Position numbers and translations under genes: made by a program | Notes under the pieces: model-generated | Databases searched by the model: none | What the model was told of the DNA's origin: nothing | Seen by the model: only the letters and a program-made list of their open reading frames with translations | Origin: Vibrio gazogenes | Lineage (GTDB): Bacteria > Pseudomonadota > Gammaproteobacteria > Enterobacterales > Vibrionaceae | Direction of reading: 5' to 3' | DNA length: 64,000 nucleotides | Assembly (NCBI RefSeq): GCF_023920225.1 | Contig: NZ_CP092587.1 | Span: forward strand, 2,666,001-2,730,000 | Shown here: positions 1 to 9,805 of the stretch, one piece after another | Numbering within the stretch: position 1 is the first letter of the stretch | Layout: each line of letters begins with the position of its first letter

Positions 1-618
1 TAATTCAGCCGTGCGGGCAATTTTCCGGATACCACCGAAAATCACAAACGCTGCTAAAATCACAATACCGACACCGATATACATGGGTTCATAGCCAAAT
101 GCGGTATTCATGGCATTGGTAATCGAGTTGGCTTGCACGGCGTTGAACACCAGACCGAATGCAATCATCAGGAAAATAGAGAACAGGATTCCCATCCAAC
201 GCATTCCCAAGCCTTTTTCCATGTAATAAGCAGGACCACCACGATAATTACCATCCCGATCTTTGGTCTTATACAATTGCGCCAATGCACTTTCGGCAAA
301 GGACGTTGCCATCCCGACCATCGCAGTCATCCACATCCAGAAAATGGCGCCCGGCCCACCGACTGTCAGTGCCACGGCAACCCCTGCCATGTTTCCGGTT
401 CCGACTCTGGCAGCAAGACTGGTACATAATGCCTGAAAAGAAGAAATGCCTGCCTTATCTGATTTACGGCTATTTTTCAACACACTGAACATATGGCGGA
501 AATGACGAATTTGAATAAATTCAAGTCGGATAGTAAAGTAAATCCCGACGCCCACCAATAGATAAACAAGGATTGACCCCCAAAGCAGGTCATTTAATAA
601 GTTGATTAAGTCTGTCAC
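1..618 (-). CDS. sodium:alanine symporter (AGCS family), 5' part only
   Basis: This is an integral inner-membrane symporter that takes up alanine or glycine with Na+. The first 206 codons are present and the gene runs off the left edge of the window. The reading frame begins with a GTG preceded by AAGAGGT at good spacing. The protein has a first membrane segment at about residues 10-30, then the family signature around SSFQALCTSLAARVGTGN (about 65-82) and GGPGAIFWMWMTA, followed by two or three more hydrophobic segments. Substrate (alanine, glycine or both, Na+ or H+) cannot be told from this fragment. Family assignment is secure; whether the rest of the gene is intact cannot be seen. Confidence 0.9.
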   Translation of the reverse strand, partial: MTDLINLLNDLLWGSILVYLLVGVGIYFTIRLEFIQIRHFRHMFSVLKNSRKSDKAGISSFQALCTSLAARVGTGNMAGVAVALTVGGPGAIFWMWMTAMVGMATSFAESALAQLYKTKDRDGNYRGGPAYYMEKGLGMRWMGILFSIFLMIAFGLVFNAVQANSITNAMNTAFGYEPMYIGVGIVILAAFVIFGGIRKIARTAEL

Positions 619-1288
619 AAGAACCTCTTTAAGAGTTCAGAGCATAAGTTTGCTCTACACCATCACTTGATATGTCCCTATCTTATAATAATTAATTTAG
701 CAACAGTCCCTGTTGTCCTCGCATATATATCCGAATAAAACGCAAACACATTCACTCGGCGCGGAAGATAATGCTATCGAACCACCAAAAAATCAATACA
801 CAACACTGCTCGCAAACGCTATTTCTATAATCATACCCACAACAAAACAGAACAAATTAAAAACAAAAAAATAACATTTATTTAAAATAATGCTTTACAA
901 ACCCGTTAAAAAAAGCGAATTTTAGAGCGACAGAGGCATTGCATGATTCAAGCGTTTCACCAATGTTGACAGTTACCTAAGACGTTACCGAAGACAAGTC
1001 ACCGGATCCGCTTGGAACATCACCTCAACATTGACACATTCAGTTGTCTATCACTCAAGTTTGTTAACAATCTCAGAAAAATTTACAGTATATTCGCGAC
1101 GCTGATAGAACAAAAAACGTACAACTTCATTTTCCTCAGCATAAAAATAGGGATCTTTGTTCAGAAATAAGTCATCAAATCGAAACAAATGAGAAACATA
1201 TCATAGATATACTTACTGCGATTGTGATATTTAAGACTCATACAGAGCAGATTTCGTCATAGAGCATACATAATAGAAGAGGCTAATT
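619..1288. other. 670-bp AT-rich intergenic region
   Basis: No convincing gene is seen here. It separates the leftward symporter gene from a rightward small gene, so it should hold both promoters. On the symporter side there is a perfect short inverted repeat CAACAG-TCC-CTGTTG (701-715). Further right, AATGTTGA (962-969) is repeated in inverted form as TCAACATT (1025-1032), around a patch of higher GC (about 940-1050). I looked for a glycine riboswitch before the symporter and did not find its conserved core. Confidence 0.5.
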
Positions 1289-1468
1289 ATGGATGATTTG
1301 CACTTTGAAGATATACTTGAAAAAGAGATTAGTAAAATCCGTGTAACCCGCTCTAAACCAACCAAGCGAATGTGGAGAGAAATAGAAGCAATACGCGATA
1401 AACGCCGATTACAGAAAGAATTAATGGAGATGGATATCAGTCTTGAACTCGATGATATCGATATCTGA
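1289..1468 (+). CDS. small DUF3545-type protein (59 aa)
   Basis: This is a short, highly charged protein of unknown function that I match to the DUF3545 family of Vibrio and relatives. It has an acidic start (MDDLHFEDILEKE), a basic middle (SKPTKRMWREIEAIRDKRR) and an acidic tail (ELDDIDI), with no membrane segment; the middle is predicted to be a charged helix. GAAGAGG six bases before the ATG is a good ribosome binding site, and a strong terminator follows the stop codon at once, which supports a free-standing expressed gene. No function can be inferred from the sequence or its neighbours. Confidence 0.8.
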   Translation: MDDLHFEDILEKEISKIRVTRSKPTKRMWREIEAIRDKRRLQKELMEMDISLELDDIDI

Positions 1469-1474
1469 TAAAGT

Positions 1475-1503
1475 AAAAAGGTTCCCGTTCGGGAACCTTT
1501 TTT
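1475..1503. terminator. bidirectional rho-independent terminator
   Basis: A stem pairs AAGGTTCCC with GGGAACCTT around the loop GTTC, flanked by an A-run on the left and a T-run on the right. It can stop transcription both from the small gene on its left and from the leftward hemerythrin gene on its right. Confidence 0.9.
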
Positions 1504-1507
1504 CGTC

Positions 1508-2059
1508 TTATTCGCCTTCCAGCATCTCTTCTCTAACGAGCTGAGCAAGCTGTTTATATCGATCAGCAATGGTCTCACCAAAAACGGGGTCATCTTCGTT
1601 TTCTGTCCATTGCCCTTCAACGTACTGCCAATCTTCTACAGTAAAGGTCTGCTTAATCAGCGGCAAAATTTCTTGTTCTTCCAAATCCAAATGCCGTTTC
1701 TGTTCCACAATAAAATCAGATAACTGATTAATAAACACATCCTGAGGAACAATAACGTCCTGTAAAATCATATCAATCACACCAAGAAACTCATGTGTTT
1801 TCTCCGACAGATTACGATGGTCAGCTTCCAAATCAGCGATATACTCCCTTTCCCCGTACTTTTCCATATAGTACTGGTAGATTAAATCCTCTTTTGGATG
1901 GTGAGCAGCTTCTGAATGTGAACACAAATAATCGACAATCTCTTTAATCAGGGAATAATTGACAGCCTGCTCACTCTTCAGTCTTTGCAACTTTCGTTTG
2001 AGGATGGCTAATAAACGGGTCATGTAACCATGTTCCCGGCGAATCCGTTCTATCATCAT
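1508..2059 (-). CDS. hemerythrin-domain (HHE cation-binding) protein
   Basis: A cytoplasmic all-helical protein of 183 aa with the hemerythrin fold, expected to bind a di-iron centre. The spaced His/Glu ligands are visible: REHGYM near the N-terminus, AAHHPKED near residue 55, EADHRNL near 80, and RHLDLEEQEILP near 125. Proteins of this family act in oxygen, nitric oxide or iron sensing or in repair of damaged iron-sulfur centres, but the role here is not known. The start chosen is the first of two adjacent ATGs, placed 4 and 7 bases after GGAGAGG; an ATG 18 bases earlier has no binding site and itself encodes part of this Shine-Dalgarno. It lies downstream of ung on the same strand. Confidence 0.85.
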   Translation of the reverse strand: MMIERIRREHGYMTRLLAILKRKLQRLKSEQAVNYSLIKEIVDYLCSHSEAAHHPKEDLIYQYYMEKYGEREYIADLEADHRNLSEKTHEFLGVIDMILQDVIVPQDVFINQLSDFIVEQKRHLDLEEQEILPLIKQTFTVEDWQYVEGQWTENEDDPVFGETIADRYKQLAQLVREEMLEGE

Positions 2060-2161
2060 GTCGCCTCTCCGGTTCATAATGTGATAAACAAATTGTATAT
2101 AACTTATCGGGAGACTGATTTGATTCTGGTCGTAAAAAATACAATTTTTCGCTACAGTGCC

Positions 2162-2839
2162 CTAGTCCAAAATTGGTTGCCAGTTGATCGGTGTCTCTCC
2201 ATGTTCTTGAAGATACTGATTTGCTTTAGAAAAATGTTTACAACCAAAAAAGCCGCGATGTGCCGATAAAGGAGAAGGATGCGGTGCAGTCAAAACACAA
2301 TGTTTTTGACGATCAATAAAATGTCCTTTTTTCTGTGCATGAGCCCCCCACAGGAGAAAAACAACGTCTTGGCGATGCTGGTTAATTTCTGCAATGACTT
2401 TGTCTGTAAACGTTTCCCAGCCAGTCCCTGCATGAGAATGAGCTTGCCCTTGTTCGACGGTTAAAACCGTATTGAGCAGGAATACGCCTTGCTCTGCCCA
2501 ACTTTTCAGATAACCATGCTCCGGTATCGAAAAGCCGGGAATATCTTGAGCAAGCTCTTTATACATATTGGCTAAGGAAGGCGGTGTTTTCACACCGGGC
2601 AACACGGAAAAACACAATCCATGAGCCTGATTCGGCCCGTGATACGGGTCTTGTCCGAGGATAACAACTTTCACTTCACTGAATTCCGTGTAACGAAAAG
2701 CGTTAAACACATCTTTCGCTGGCGGATAAACGACCTTCCCACGCTGACGCTCTTTTTCTACATAAGTCAGCGTTTCTTGAAAATAAGGCTGTTGTTTTTC
2801 CGCACCGATTACATCGTGCCAAGTCAGTGAGTTTGTCAT
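2162..2839 (-). CDS. ung: uracil-DNA glycosylase
   Basis: Family 1 uracil-DNA glycosylase, 225 aa, which removes uracil from DNA at the first step of base excision repair. The water-activating motif GQDPYHGP lies at 62-69 with catalytic Asp64, and the minor-groove loop [11 protein letters not shown] starts at His187; both fall at the same numbers as in the E. coli enzyme, so the start and length are well supported. It sits in a leftward run with nfo, the gene for an AP endonuclease, which acts on the abasic site that Ung leaves, with only a very small gene between them. Confidence 0.98.
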   Translation of the reverse strand: MTNSLTWHDVIGAEKQQPYFQETLTYVEKERQRGKVVYPPAKDVFNAFRYTEFSEVKVVILGQDPYHGPNQAHGLCFSVLPGVKTPPSLANMYKELAQDIPGFSIPEHGYLKSWAEQGVFLLNTVLTVEQGQAHSHAGTGWETFTDKVIAEINQHRQDVVFLLWGAHAQKKGHFIDRQKHCVLTAPHPSPLSAHRGFFGCKHFSKANQYLQEHGETPINWQPILD

Positions 2840-2923
2840 GAACCATCCTAAAGTAATGTCGAGAATGGTTCTATTCTACTCATAAAAAGAATCGAGTTGC
2901 ACCTGCAAAAGTGTCAATCCGTT

Positions 2924-3040
2924 TCATCGGCCACGTGGTGGCACAACACTGCGATGACGTCCCCCCGGACCAGAGACATGACGGTTCGGCATCGGTAAAG
3001 GAGATGACGGGCGGGATATTGAATGGATCATGCATGACAT
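2924..3040 (-). CDS. probable small basic Pro/Arg-rich protein (38 aa)
   Basis: An unrecognised small reading frame between nfo and ung. Its ATG is preceded by TGGAGG at five bases spacing, one of the best ribosome binding sites in the window. The product is rich in Pro, Arg, Ser and His, with blocks RPSSPLPMPNRH and RHRSVVPPRGR and six arginines in the last 29 residues; no membrane or signal segment. The local GC content is well above that of the flanking spacer, as expected for coding DNA. It may bind nucleic acid given its charge, but that is inference. It could also be a chance frame, and only conservation would settle it. Confidence 0.5.
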   Translation of the reverse strand: MSCMIHSISRPSSPLPMPNRHVSGPGGRHRSVVPPRGR

Positions 3041-3107
3041 AACAGCCTCCAGAGACACAATGTCTGAAAATAAAACACCCAATATTCCATGAAAAAAATA
3101 TGCCAAG

Positions 3108-3986
3108 TTATACAGGGAGAATGTCTGAATGAACCGTGGCAGCATAATCACGTAATGTCTGGATCTCTTGCGGCCATAACTCTGGTTTAATTGTTTCTAA
3201 AATCAATGGGATATTATTAAAACGTGGGTCTTTGGCTATATATTCAAAGCACGCCCAACCAATCATCCCTTCGCCTAATGAATGATGACGATCAACTCGT
3301 CCCCCCAGATCGATTTTTGAATCATTAAGATGCATTGCTCTGAGATAGTGCATCCCAACATGTTGATCAAATTCAGCAAATGTTTGCTGACAAGCTTTTG
3401 CCGTTCTCAGATCATATCCGGCGGCAAATAAGTGGCAGGTATCCAGACACACACCGACGCGTTCCTGATCATCGACCAACTCGATAATTCGGGCCAGATG
3501 TTCAAACCGCCAGCCAAGATTACTACCCTGTCCTGCCGTATTTTCAATCACGGCAACGACTTCCGGTACCTGTTGGTGAGCGAGATTAATCGATGTGGCA
3601 ATGGTTTCCAGACACGCATCTTCGCTAATCTGGTTCAAATGACTGCCCGGATGAAAATTCAGTAAATGTAGTCCGAGTAATCGGCACCGAGCCATTTCAT
3701 CAATGAAAGCAGCCCGTGATTTTTCTAGCTTTTCCGGATCAGGTGTCCCCAAATTAATTAAATAGGAATCATGCGGCAGGATATGCCGGGGTTCGAATCC
3801 ATATCTCCGACAATTCGCCCGAAATGCATCGATGGAACTTTGCAACAACGGTTTAGCCTGCCACTGCCGCTGATTCTTAGTGAAAAGCGCAAAGCTATTT
3901 GCACCAATCTCATATGCGCGCAGTGGTGCATTTTCAACACCACCGGCGGCAGAAACATGGGCACCGATAAATTTTTGATCTTGCAT
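3108..3986 (-). CDS. nfo: endonuclease IV (AP endonuclease)
   Basis: Zn-dependent apurinic/apyrimidinic endonuclease of 292 aa that nicks DNA 5' to abasic sites. All nine expected metal ligands are present with a constant +3 offset from the E. coli numbers: His72, His112, Glu148, Asp182, His185, His219, Asp232, His234, Glu264. The signatures [14 protein letters not shown] and HLNDSK are clear. It lies upstream of ung on the same strand, so two consecutive base-excision repair steps are encoded together. Its promoter must lie in the AT-rich gap it shares with the divergent grcA gene. Confidence 0.97.
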   Translation of the reverse strand: MQDQKFIGAHVSAAGGVENAPLRAYEIGANSFALFTKNQRQWQAKPLLQSSIDAFRANCRRYGFEPRHILPHDSYLINLGTPDPEKLEKSRAAFIDEMARCRLLGLHLLNFHPGSHLNQISEDACLETIATSINLAHQQVPEVVAVIENTAGQGSNLGWRFEHLARIIELVDDQERVGVCLDTCHLFAAGYDLRTAKACQQTFAEFDQHVGMHYLRAMHLNDSKIDLGGRVDRHHSLGEGMIGWACFEYIAKDPRFNNIPLILETIKPELWPQEIQTLRDYAATVHSDILPV

Positions 3987-4118
3987 TGAATGGCCTCACA
4001 TCCACGAATTGAGTTGATAGACCCATTTCATTTTTGTTGTAAATTTACAACATCAGAACATTGTAAAATAATTTTTAAATATTAAAAAAAATTTAAATTC
4101 ATATTTTTTAATAGCTTA

Positions 4119-4132
4119 TTGACAAAAATCAA
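4119..4132. promoter_or_regulatory. FNR-type box (distal)
   Basis: TTGACAAAAATCAA matches the FNR consensus TTGAY-N4-RTCAA in both half-sites. It lies 53 bp (about five helical turns) upstream of a second such box before grcA. It might act with that box or on the divergent nfo gene. Confidence 0.6.
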
Positions 4133-4171
4133 TAAAACAGCATCAACTAGTCTCGATTTTACTGTCATTTT

Positions 4172-4215
4172 TTGACCTATATCAATACAATAAAAAAGGT
4201 TATTTGCTATATAAT
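4172..4215 (+). promoter_or_regulatory. grcA promoter with FNR-type box
   Basis: TTGACCTATATCAA (4172-4185) matches the FNR consensus. A TGC-TATATAAT element gives a -10 hexamer TATAAT at 4210-4215. A start near 4220-4222 would put the box centre at about -42, the position used by class II FNR-activated promoters. This suits a gene whose product repairs an oxygen-damaged anaerobic enzyme. Confidence 0.7.
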
Positions 4216-4281
4216 ACTTAGCTCAACTTATTTTGAAAGTTAACACCAATCAGCACCACATTAGTGGATGAGGAGAAAGCA

Positions 4282-4659
4282 ATGCTTCAAGGTATCCAAA
4301 TTACAAAAGCCGCGAATGATAATCTGATCAATTCTATCTGGTTACTTGACCAAGAAAAAAACGAAGCACGTTGCATGGCAGCAACCGCCGGTTATCAATA
4401 CGATCAAGTCATTCCTGCCAGCGATCTGGGTGAATATGAGTCTCGTGAACTCGCGATTGAGAAAGCACCACGTATTGAAGGCGGTCAGCATCTGAACGTT
4501 AATGTCTTGAAAAGAGAAACGCTAGAAGACGCTGTTGCCCATCCAGAAAAATACCCACAGTTAACGATTCGTGTCTCTGGTTATGCCGTACGTTTCAACT
4601 CATTGACTGCGGAACAACAACGTGACGTCATCGCACGTACTTTTACTGAATCACTGTAA
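4282..4659 (+). CDS. grcA: autonomous glycyl radical cofactor
   Basis: A 125-aa spare-part protein (YfiD family) that replaces the oxygen-cleaved C-terminal segment of pyruvate formate-lyase and restores its glycyl radical. It is nearly identical to the E. coli protein over the whole C-terminal half: [19 protein letters not shown] and [10 protein letters not shown], where Gly100 is the radical residue. The start used is the ATG after GAGGAGAAAGC, matching the family N-terminus; an in-frame ATG six codons earlier lacks a binding site. It has its own anaerobic-type promoter and is followed by a terminator, so it is a single-gene unit. Confidence 0.97.
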   Translation: MLQGIQITKAANDNLINSIWLLDQEKNEARCMAATAGYQYDQVIPASDLGEYESRELAIEKAPRIEGGQHLNVNVLKRETLEDAVAHPEKYPQLTIRVSGYAVRFNSLTAEQQRDVIARTFTESL

Positions 4660-4717
4660 TTGATGATAAACCAAGCATAGTCAATGATGACACGCTTGGA
4701 TTTCTCGATAGACCATC

Positions 4718-4750
4718 AAAAACGGCACCGAAAGGTGCCGTTTTCTTTTC
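4718..4750. terminator. bidirectional terminator between grcA and thrC
   Basis: Stem ACGGCACC/GGTGCCGT with a GAAA tetraloop, T-rich on the right (TTTTCTTTTC) and A-rich on the left. It serves rightward grcA and the leftward thr operon, which converge here. Confidence 0.9.
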
Positions 4751-4757
4751 GTGATGT

Positions 4758-6041
4758 TTATGACTGGACTCGACGTAAAATCGTTTTCAGTGCCTCAAAA
4801 TCATCATCAAGTTCTTCAGAAAGCAGTGCCATTTGAGCATGTTTTGCCAATGGTCCCGGCAGCGGGATATCTGTATCCAAAATCTCATCAACAACTTCTT
4901 TAAATTTCGCAGGATGAGCGGTACAGAGGAATAACCCAGTCTCTCCCGGCTGTAGTTGTTGATCTAAGGTTCGATAGGCAATCGCACCATGCGGCTCACA
5001 TAAATAGCCCAACTCATAAAGCTCACGTACCGATGCAGCACTTTGCTCATCCGTAACCACACCTTTACCAAGCGTTTCTAGGCCCCAACCCTGAATACGG
5101 CACAATTCTTCAATGCGTGGCCAGTTATTTGGCTGGCTCACATCCATCGCATTGGATGTCGTGGCAATCGTAGCTTTCGGTTCCCACTGACCGGTTTCCA
5201 GATAACGCGGTACAGTATCATTCACATTGGTTGCCGCGATAAAACGCTGAATTGGCAATCCCAATGCTTTGGCTAACATGCCAGCCGTCAAATTACCAAA
5301 ATTACCACTTGGTACTGAAATAACCAGATTTTCGCGCTCTGCTTTGCTCATTTGAGCCGCGGCTTCAAAGTAGTAACAGATCTGAGCCATCAAGCGACTG
5401 ATGTTAATTGAGTTGGCAGAATTCAGCCCGACTTCATCACGCAGCGCCTGATCATCGAAGGCTTTTTTCACTAAAGACTGACACGCATCAAAATCACTGT
5501 GAATAGCAACCGTATGGATGTTTTTACCCAGTGTGCAGAATAACTTTTCTTGCAACGGACTAATCTTTCCTTGCGGATATAAGATCACGACCTGAATATT
5601 CTCCATGCCATAGAAAGCATGAGCCACGGCGGCACCGGTATCACCGGATGTTGCCGTCAGAATGGTGACTTTTCCGCCATTTGATACGGCAGCCAAAGAC
5701 TGGGCCATGAAACGCCCACCAAAGTCTTTAAAAGCCAATGTCGGACCATGAAATAGCTCTAATGCATAAACCTGATCTTTCACCTTCCGGATCGGTGCAG
5801 GAAACTGAAACGCATTCTCAACCAAAGTCTTCACGGCTTCGGGAGACAGTTCATTACCGATCAACGCCGACAAGATTTTTGCACTGCGGGAGACAAAATC
5901 CTCAGCTAACAATCCATCAATATCATCAAAACGAGGGAGTTCTGATGGGAAAAATAGTCCTTGATTACGGCCAAGCCCCTGACGGACTGCCTGACCAAAA
6001 GAAACCTGCTCATCATTCTCTTTTATATTATAAAGCTTCAT
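4758..6041 (-). CDS. thrC: threonine synthase
   Basis: PLP-dependent enzyme of 427 aa that converts O-phosphohomoserine to threonine, the last step of the pathway. The PLP lysine is Lys105 in [14 protein letters not shown], and the phosphate-binding ATSGDTG loop follows at about residue 130. Length and N-terminus (MKLYNIKE) match the enterobacterial type. It is the last gene of the thr operon: its ATG overlaps the thrB stop by four bases (ATGA), so the two are likely translationally coupled. It ends eight bases before the shared terminator region. Confidence 0.98.
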   Translation of the reverse strand: MKLYNIKENDEQVSFGQAVRQGLGRNQGLFFPSELPRFDDIDGLLAEDFVSRSAKILSALIGNELSPEAVKTLVENAFQFPAPIRKVKDQVYALELFHGPTLAFKDFGGRFMAQSLAAVSNGGKVTILTATSGDTGAAVAHAFYGMENIQVVILYPQGKISPLQEKLFCTLGKNIHTVAIHSDFDACQSLVKKAFDDQALRDEVGLNSANSINISRLMAQICYYFEAAAQMSKAERENLVISVPSGNFGNLTAGMLAKALGLPIQRFIAATNVNDTVPRYLETGQWEPKATIATTSNAMDVSQPNNWPRIEELCRIQGWGLETLGKGVVTDEQSAASVRELYELGYLCEPHGAIAYRTLDQQLQPGETGLFLCTAHPAKFKEVVDEILDTDIPLPGPLAKHAQMALLSEELDDDFEALKTILRRVQS

Positions 6042-7009
6042 AGCTTACTTCCTGTCTGTTTGGAGCCTTGCTTATTCAGGCGACAAATATGGACGAATCC
6101 ATTTTCATTCTGTACATAATTCTGTTCAAGCCACTGAGCGACACGTTCGGCAACATCACACTCCCGGCAAACACTAAATAACGTTGGGCCACTTCCGGAG
6201 ATCCCCGTGGCTAGCGCACCGGCTGAAATCGCATACTGGCGAGCCGCAGCAAAACCGGGCAGTAGTTTCTCACGATACGGTTCGGCAATCACATCTTTAA
6301 TCATTTTTGCCGCTAACTCCGGCTGATTCGAGTGACAAGCATGGATAAACCCGGACAAATAGCGACCATGCGCAATGATGTCCTGACGCCGATACTGAGC
6401 CGGTAAAATGGCGCGTGCTTCAGCAGTTGAGACTTTGATTCCCGGATAAGCCATCACCCAGAACCAATCATCGAAACAAGGAACTTCTTGGCTGATGATT
6501 CCCAGTTCTTCAATCATTAATTGCACGCCGCCAAGATAGCATGGCGCAACATTATCATAATGAACACCACCGGAGATCTGCCCTTCCATCTCGCCCATCA
6601 GCGCAAGGAGTTCCATCTTATTCAAAGGGTTACCATGAAACTGATTCAAAGCATCCAATGCCGCCACAATCGAACAAGCGCTCGAACCAAGTCCTGATCC
6701 GATGGGCATATTCTTCTCAAGTGTCATTTCAAGCGGCTTTAAATCAACCGCTTTCTTTTTTAGTTCTCGTCCAAAAACAACCCAGCAATCATAGACAATA
6801 TTGTCTTGCGGATTAGCAGGCAATTTATCCACAAAGCGCCCGACAGCGTTGAGAGAAAACGCAGATTCACCGCTTTTCACTTCCACTCGATCACCGAGCA
6901 ATGTACCGTCTATCGGAGACACCGCAGCACCTAGAACATCAAATCCGACACTGACATTACCGATAGAAGCCGGTGCATAGATCACCACACTTTCTTGTTG
7001 TGTGCTCAT
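6038..7009 (-). CDS. thrB: homoserine kinase
   Basis: GHMP-family kinase, 323 aa, phosphorylating homoserine for ThrC. The ATP-binding loop [12 protein letters not shown] lies near residue 100, the N-terminal [16 protein letters not shown] segment is typical of the family, and the C-terminal glycine motif [14 protein letters not shown] is present near 270. The ATG is four bases after the thrA stop, with AGGGG at the end of thrA as ribosome binding site, and the stop overlaps the thrC start. The C-terminal tail ([11 protein letters not shown]) looks poorly conserved. Confidence 0.98.
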   Translation of the reverse strand: MSTQQESVVIYAPASIGNVSVGFDVLGAAVSPIDGTLLGDRVEVKSGESAFSLNAVGRFVDKLPANPQDNIVYDCWVVFGRELKKKAVDLKPLEMTLEKNMPIGSGLGSSACSIVAALDALNQFHGNPLNKMELLALMGEMEGQISGGVHYDNVAPCYLGGVQLMIEELGIISQEVPCFDDWFWVMAYPGIKVSTAEARAILPAQYRRQDIIAHGRYLSGFIHACHSNQPELAAKMIKDVIAEPYREKLLPGFAAARQYAISAGALATGISGSGPTLFSVCRECDVAERVAQWLEQNYVQNENGFVHICRLNKQGSKQTGSKL

Positions 7010-7013
7010 AAAA

Positions 7014-9476
7014 TTAAACCCCTAGTTTCCAACCGAGTGTCCGCATCACATCCGCAAAGACACCAGCAGCCGTGACTTCCGTACCTGCGCCATATCCTCT
7101 CAGCACCAGAGGAATCGGTTGATAATAACGGCTATAAAATGCCAATGCATTCTCGCCATCTTTGATTTTAAACATTGGATTATCTTCGCTCACCTGTGCA
7201 ATACGTACGCGGCATCGCCCATCTGCAATTTCCCCGACATAGCGTAGAACTTTCCCTTCGCCAGCCGCTTTTGCATAAAGTGATGCAAAATAATCATCAG
7301 CTTGAGGTAAACGCGCCATAAACTCATCGACACTCCCTGAAGCATCAAAGCCCGGTGGCAATGCCTGATCAATGTCGATATCACTCAGTTCAAGCTTCAT
7401 TCCGGCTTCACGGGCCAGAATCAATAGTTTACGGGCAACATCCATTCCTGACAGGTCATCCCGAGGATCTGGCTCGGTAAACCCTTTCTCTTTCGCAACT
7501 TGAGTCGCCTGACTTAACGTCAACCCTTCATCCAATTTACCAAAAATAAATGAAAGAGAGCCAGACAGAATTCCATTGAAACGCTCCAGTTCATCTCCGG
7601 CAGCAATCAGATTCTGCAGGTTTTCAATGACCGGTAAACCGGCACCGACGGTTGTCTCATACATCAGTTTCCGACGTGAGTTTCTCGATACTTGACGCAA
7701 TTGCTGATAATACGCCATGCTTGCGGTGTTCGCCCGTTTGTTCGGTGTGACGACATGGAAACCGGCACTGAGGAAATCAACATATTGATTGGCAATCACT
7801 TCACTTGAAGTACAGTCAACCAAGACGGGGTTAATAATATGATTGCGTTGCACTAAAGCGGTTAGCCTTGCCAGACTGAATGACTCTGAGGCACTTTCTT
7901 GCAAACGCTGACGCCAGTTATCGAGAGGAAGCCCTTCGGCATCTAACAGGCAACCTTTACTATTGGCAAGACCACACACTCGGATCACAATATCTTTCGA
8001 TGCCAACTTCTCTTGTTGACGATTAATTTGATCAATCAGCTCACCACCGACACCACCGACACCAACGACAAAGACATCCAGATAATGTTTTGAGTTGAAC
8101 AAATTCTCATGACACGCTTTGATCGCTTCAGAAATCTTATCTTCCGGAATCACTGCTGAAATCGCACGTTCCGATGATCCTTGAGCAATCGCCACGATAT
8201 TGACGTGAACTTCAGCCAAAGATGAGAAAAATTGCGATGCAATTCCCCGCGCAGTTCTCATTCCGTCACCAACCAGCGTCACAATCGCCAGATCATCCAT
8301 GAAGTCAACGGGTTCCAGCAGACCATCTTTCAGTTCTAATTCAAACGCTTCAGACAGCACTCGTTTGGCCTTCTCTTTATCCTGAGATTCGATACAAAAA
8401 CTGATTGAGTATTCAGACGAAGACTGGGTAATCAAGACAATGGAAACACCGGCAGAAGACATCGCCCCAAAGACTCGGCTGGCCATACCAACCATCCCTT
8501 TCATTCCGGGACCTGAGACATTGACCATGGTTAAATCATTGAGCGTGGTAATACCTTTGATTGGCAGTTTGTCTTCACCGGTATCTTGACCGATGAGCGT
8601 GCCGGCTCCCTGTGGGTTAAAACTATTTTTAATCAGGCAGGGAATCTGGAAGCGAGAAATCGGGGCAATAGTTTTGGGATGTAACACAGAAGCGCCGAAA
8701 TAAGAAAGTTCCATGGCTTCTTGATAACTCAGAGACTTGAGTAATCGGGCATCATTCACTAAGCGCGGATCACAGTTATAAACACCGTCAACATCCGTCC
8801 AGATTTCACAGCATTCGGCCCGTAAACAAGCAGCTAAAACAGCCGCAGAATAATCCGAACCATTGCGCCCTAAGCAAACCAGCTCACCTTTCGGATTACC
8901 CGCAGTAAAACCGGGCATGATATACACATGATTTTGAGGCAGTGGTGAACGTTTAAAGTTTTCTGTGGATGCGTCAACATCAACCATCGCCTCAAGATAA
9001 CTACCGTTGGCTCGCAAGTATTTCACCGGATCAATCAGACTGACATCATAGCCTTTTGCTTCAAGAACCGCCTTCATCAATTGGATGGAGATGCGCTCAC
9101 CTTTACTGATAATCCGTGCATTCACATGTTCCGGGCACGCGCTTAACAATCCGATCCCATGAACATAACTTCTCAACTGGGACATTGACTGACGGACCGT
9201 CTCGTCAAATGCTTCCCCTTTGAGGTTGGGTAATTCAGACTGGATGTCTTGATACAAACTGTGGAAAGAGGCTTCTAACTCATTGATCTGTAATCCCGCT
9301 TCCCCGATTGTCTGTGCAGATTCAATCACTGCCACTAACTTGTTGGTCGTTTTTCCCGGTGCTGAAAGCACTACAGAGATATCTTCTTGTTGGGCATTAT
9401 TGGCAATAATTTGTGCAGCTCTAAGAAAACGGTCGGCATCCGCCAAAGATGACCCACCAAACTTTAATACACGCAT
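7014..9476 (-). CDS. thrA: bifunctional aspartokinase I / homoserine dehydrogenase I
   Basis: 820-aa fusion enzyme catalysing the first and third steps from aspartate to threonine. The kinase domain begins [17 protein letters not shown] and contains [14 protein letters not shown] near residue 205; two ACT-type regulatory segments follow (about 315-460, with [17 protein letters not shown] and VALVG-like IVTLVGDGM); the NAD(P)-binding fold of the dehydrogenase begins at about 468 ([14 protein letters not shown]) and the homoserine site includes [15 protein letters not shown]. Start codon is backed by GGAGGAAGGG. Feedback inhibition by threonine is known for the family. Transcription is probably controlled by the leader just upstream. 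Confidence 0.98.
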   Translation of the reverse strand: MRVLKFGGSSLADADRFLRAAQIIANNAQQEDISVVLSAPGKTTNKLVAVIESAQTIGEAGLQINELEASFHSLYQDIQSELPNLKGEAFDETVRQSMSQLRSYVHGIGLLSACPEHVNARIISKGERISIQLMKAVLEAKGYDVSLIDPVKYLRANGSYLEAMVDVDASTENFKRSPLPQNHVYIMPGFTAGNPKGELVCLGRNGSDYSAAVLAACLRAECCEIWTDVDGVYNCDPRLVNDARLLKSLSYQEAMELSYFGASVLHPKTIAPISRFQIPCLIKNSFNPQGAGTLIGQDTGEDKLPIKGITTLNDLTMVNVSGPGMKGMVGMASRVFGAMSSAGVSIVLITQSSSEYSISFCIESQDKEKAKRVLSEAFELELKDGLLEPVDFMDDLAIVTLVGDGMRTARGIASQFFSSLAEVHVNIVAIAQGSSERAISAVIPEDKISEAIKACHENLFNSKHYLDVFVVGVGGVGGELIDQINRQQEKLASKDIVIRVCGLANSKGCLLDAEGLPLDNWRQRLQESASESFSLARLTALVQRNHIINPVLVDCTSSEVIANQYVDFLSAGFHVVTPNKRANTASMAYYQQLRQVSRNSRRKLMYETTVGAGLPVIENLQNLIAAGDELERFNGILSGSLSFIFGKLDEGLTLSQATQVAKEKGFTEPDPRDDLSGMDVARKLLILAREAGMKLELSDIDIDQALPPGFDASGSVDEFMARLPQADDYFASLYAKAAGEGKVLRYVGEIADGRCRVRIAQVSEDNPMFKIKDGENALAFYSRYYQPIPLVLRGYGAGTEVTAAGVFADVMRTLGWKLGV

Positions 9477-9504
9477 CCCTTCCTCCAGTGTGATTAAATA
9501 GTAT

Positions 9505-9547
9505 AAAAAAAAGGCCTGTATCTTGTGGGGATACAGGCCTTTTTTTG
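9505..9547 (-). terminator. thr attenuator
   Basis: A 10-bp perfect stem AGGCCTGTAT/ATACAGGCCT with loop CTTGTGGGG, followed on the minus strand by a run of eight Ts. It lies 13 bases after the thrL stop codon and about 30 bases before thrA, the position of a transcription attenuator. It is expected to form when the leader peptide is translated without stalling. Confidence 0.9.
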
Positions 9548-9559
9548 AAGTTTTTTCGC

Positions 9560-9643
9560 TCAGCAGCCTGCCCCAACATAAATGGTGTCGGTAATAATAA
9601 TGGTGGTGGTGCTAATCATTACTACAGGGTGGCTGAATGTCAT
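9560..9643 (-). CDS. thrL: thr operon leader peptide
   Basis: A 27-codon leader frame whose middle stretch (codons 10-21) reads [12 protein letters not shown]: ten of twelve residues are Thr or Ile, the two amino acids that signal attenuation of this operon in enterobacteria. The end YVGAGC resembles the GNGAG end of E. coli ThrL. Stalling at Thr/Ile codons would favour an antiterminator and let transcription enter thrA. The start is uncertain: no strong ribosome binding site precedes this ATG, and an internal ATG at codon 9 would give a 19-aa form that keeps the control codons. Identity as a leader is firm. Confidence 0.85.
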   Translation of the reverse strand: MTFSHPVVMISTTTIIITDTIYVGAGC

Positions 9644-9805
9644 GTAACTTCGACTCAATAAGATAACGTTTTCCTACGTGTACCTTATTATGAGGGGGAG
9701 AGTCAATTAAAAATTATATTTTTTTGCCCATTGAAGAGAAAATACGCTCAAAATAAGATTCTTCATAACTTTCCCTGAATGTCTCCAAATGGAACCATCA
9801 GTGAA

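Noticed and set aside
619..860. Glycine riboswitch before the sodium:alanine symporter
   Set aside because: Such riboswitches precede this gene family in vibrios, but the conserved aptamer core was not found in this leader; only a short CAACAG/CTGTTG palindrome is seen.
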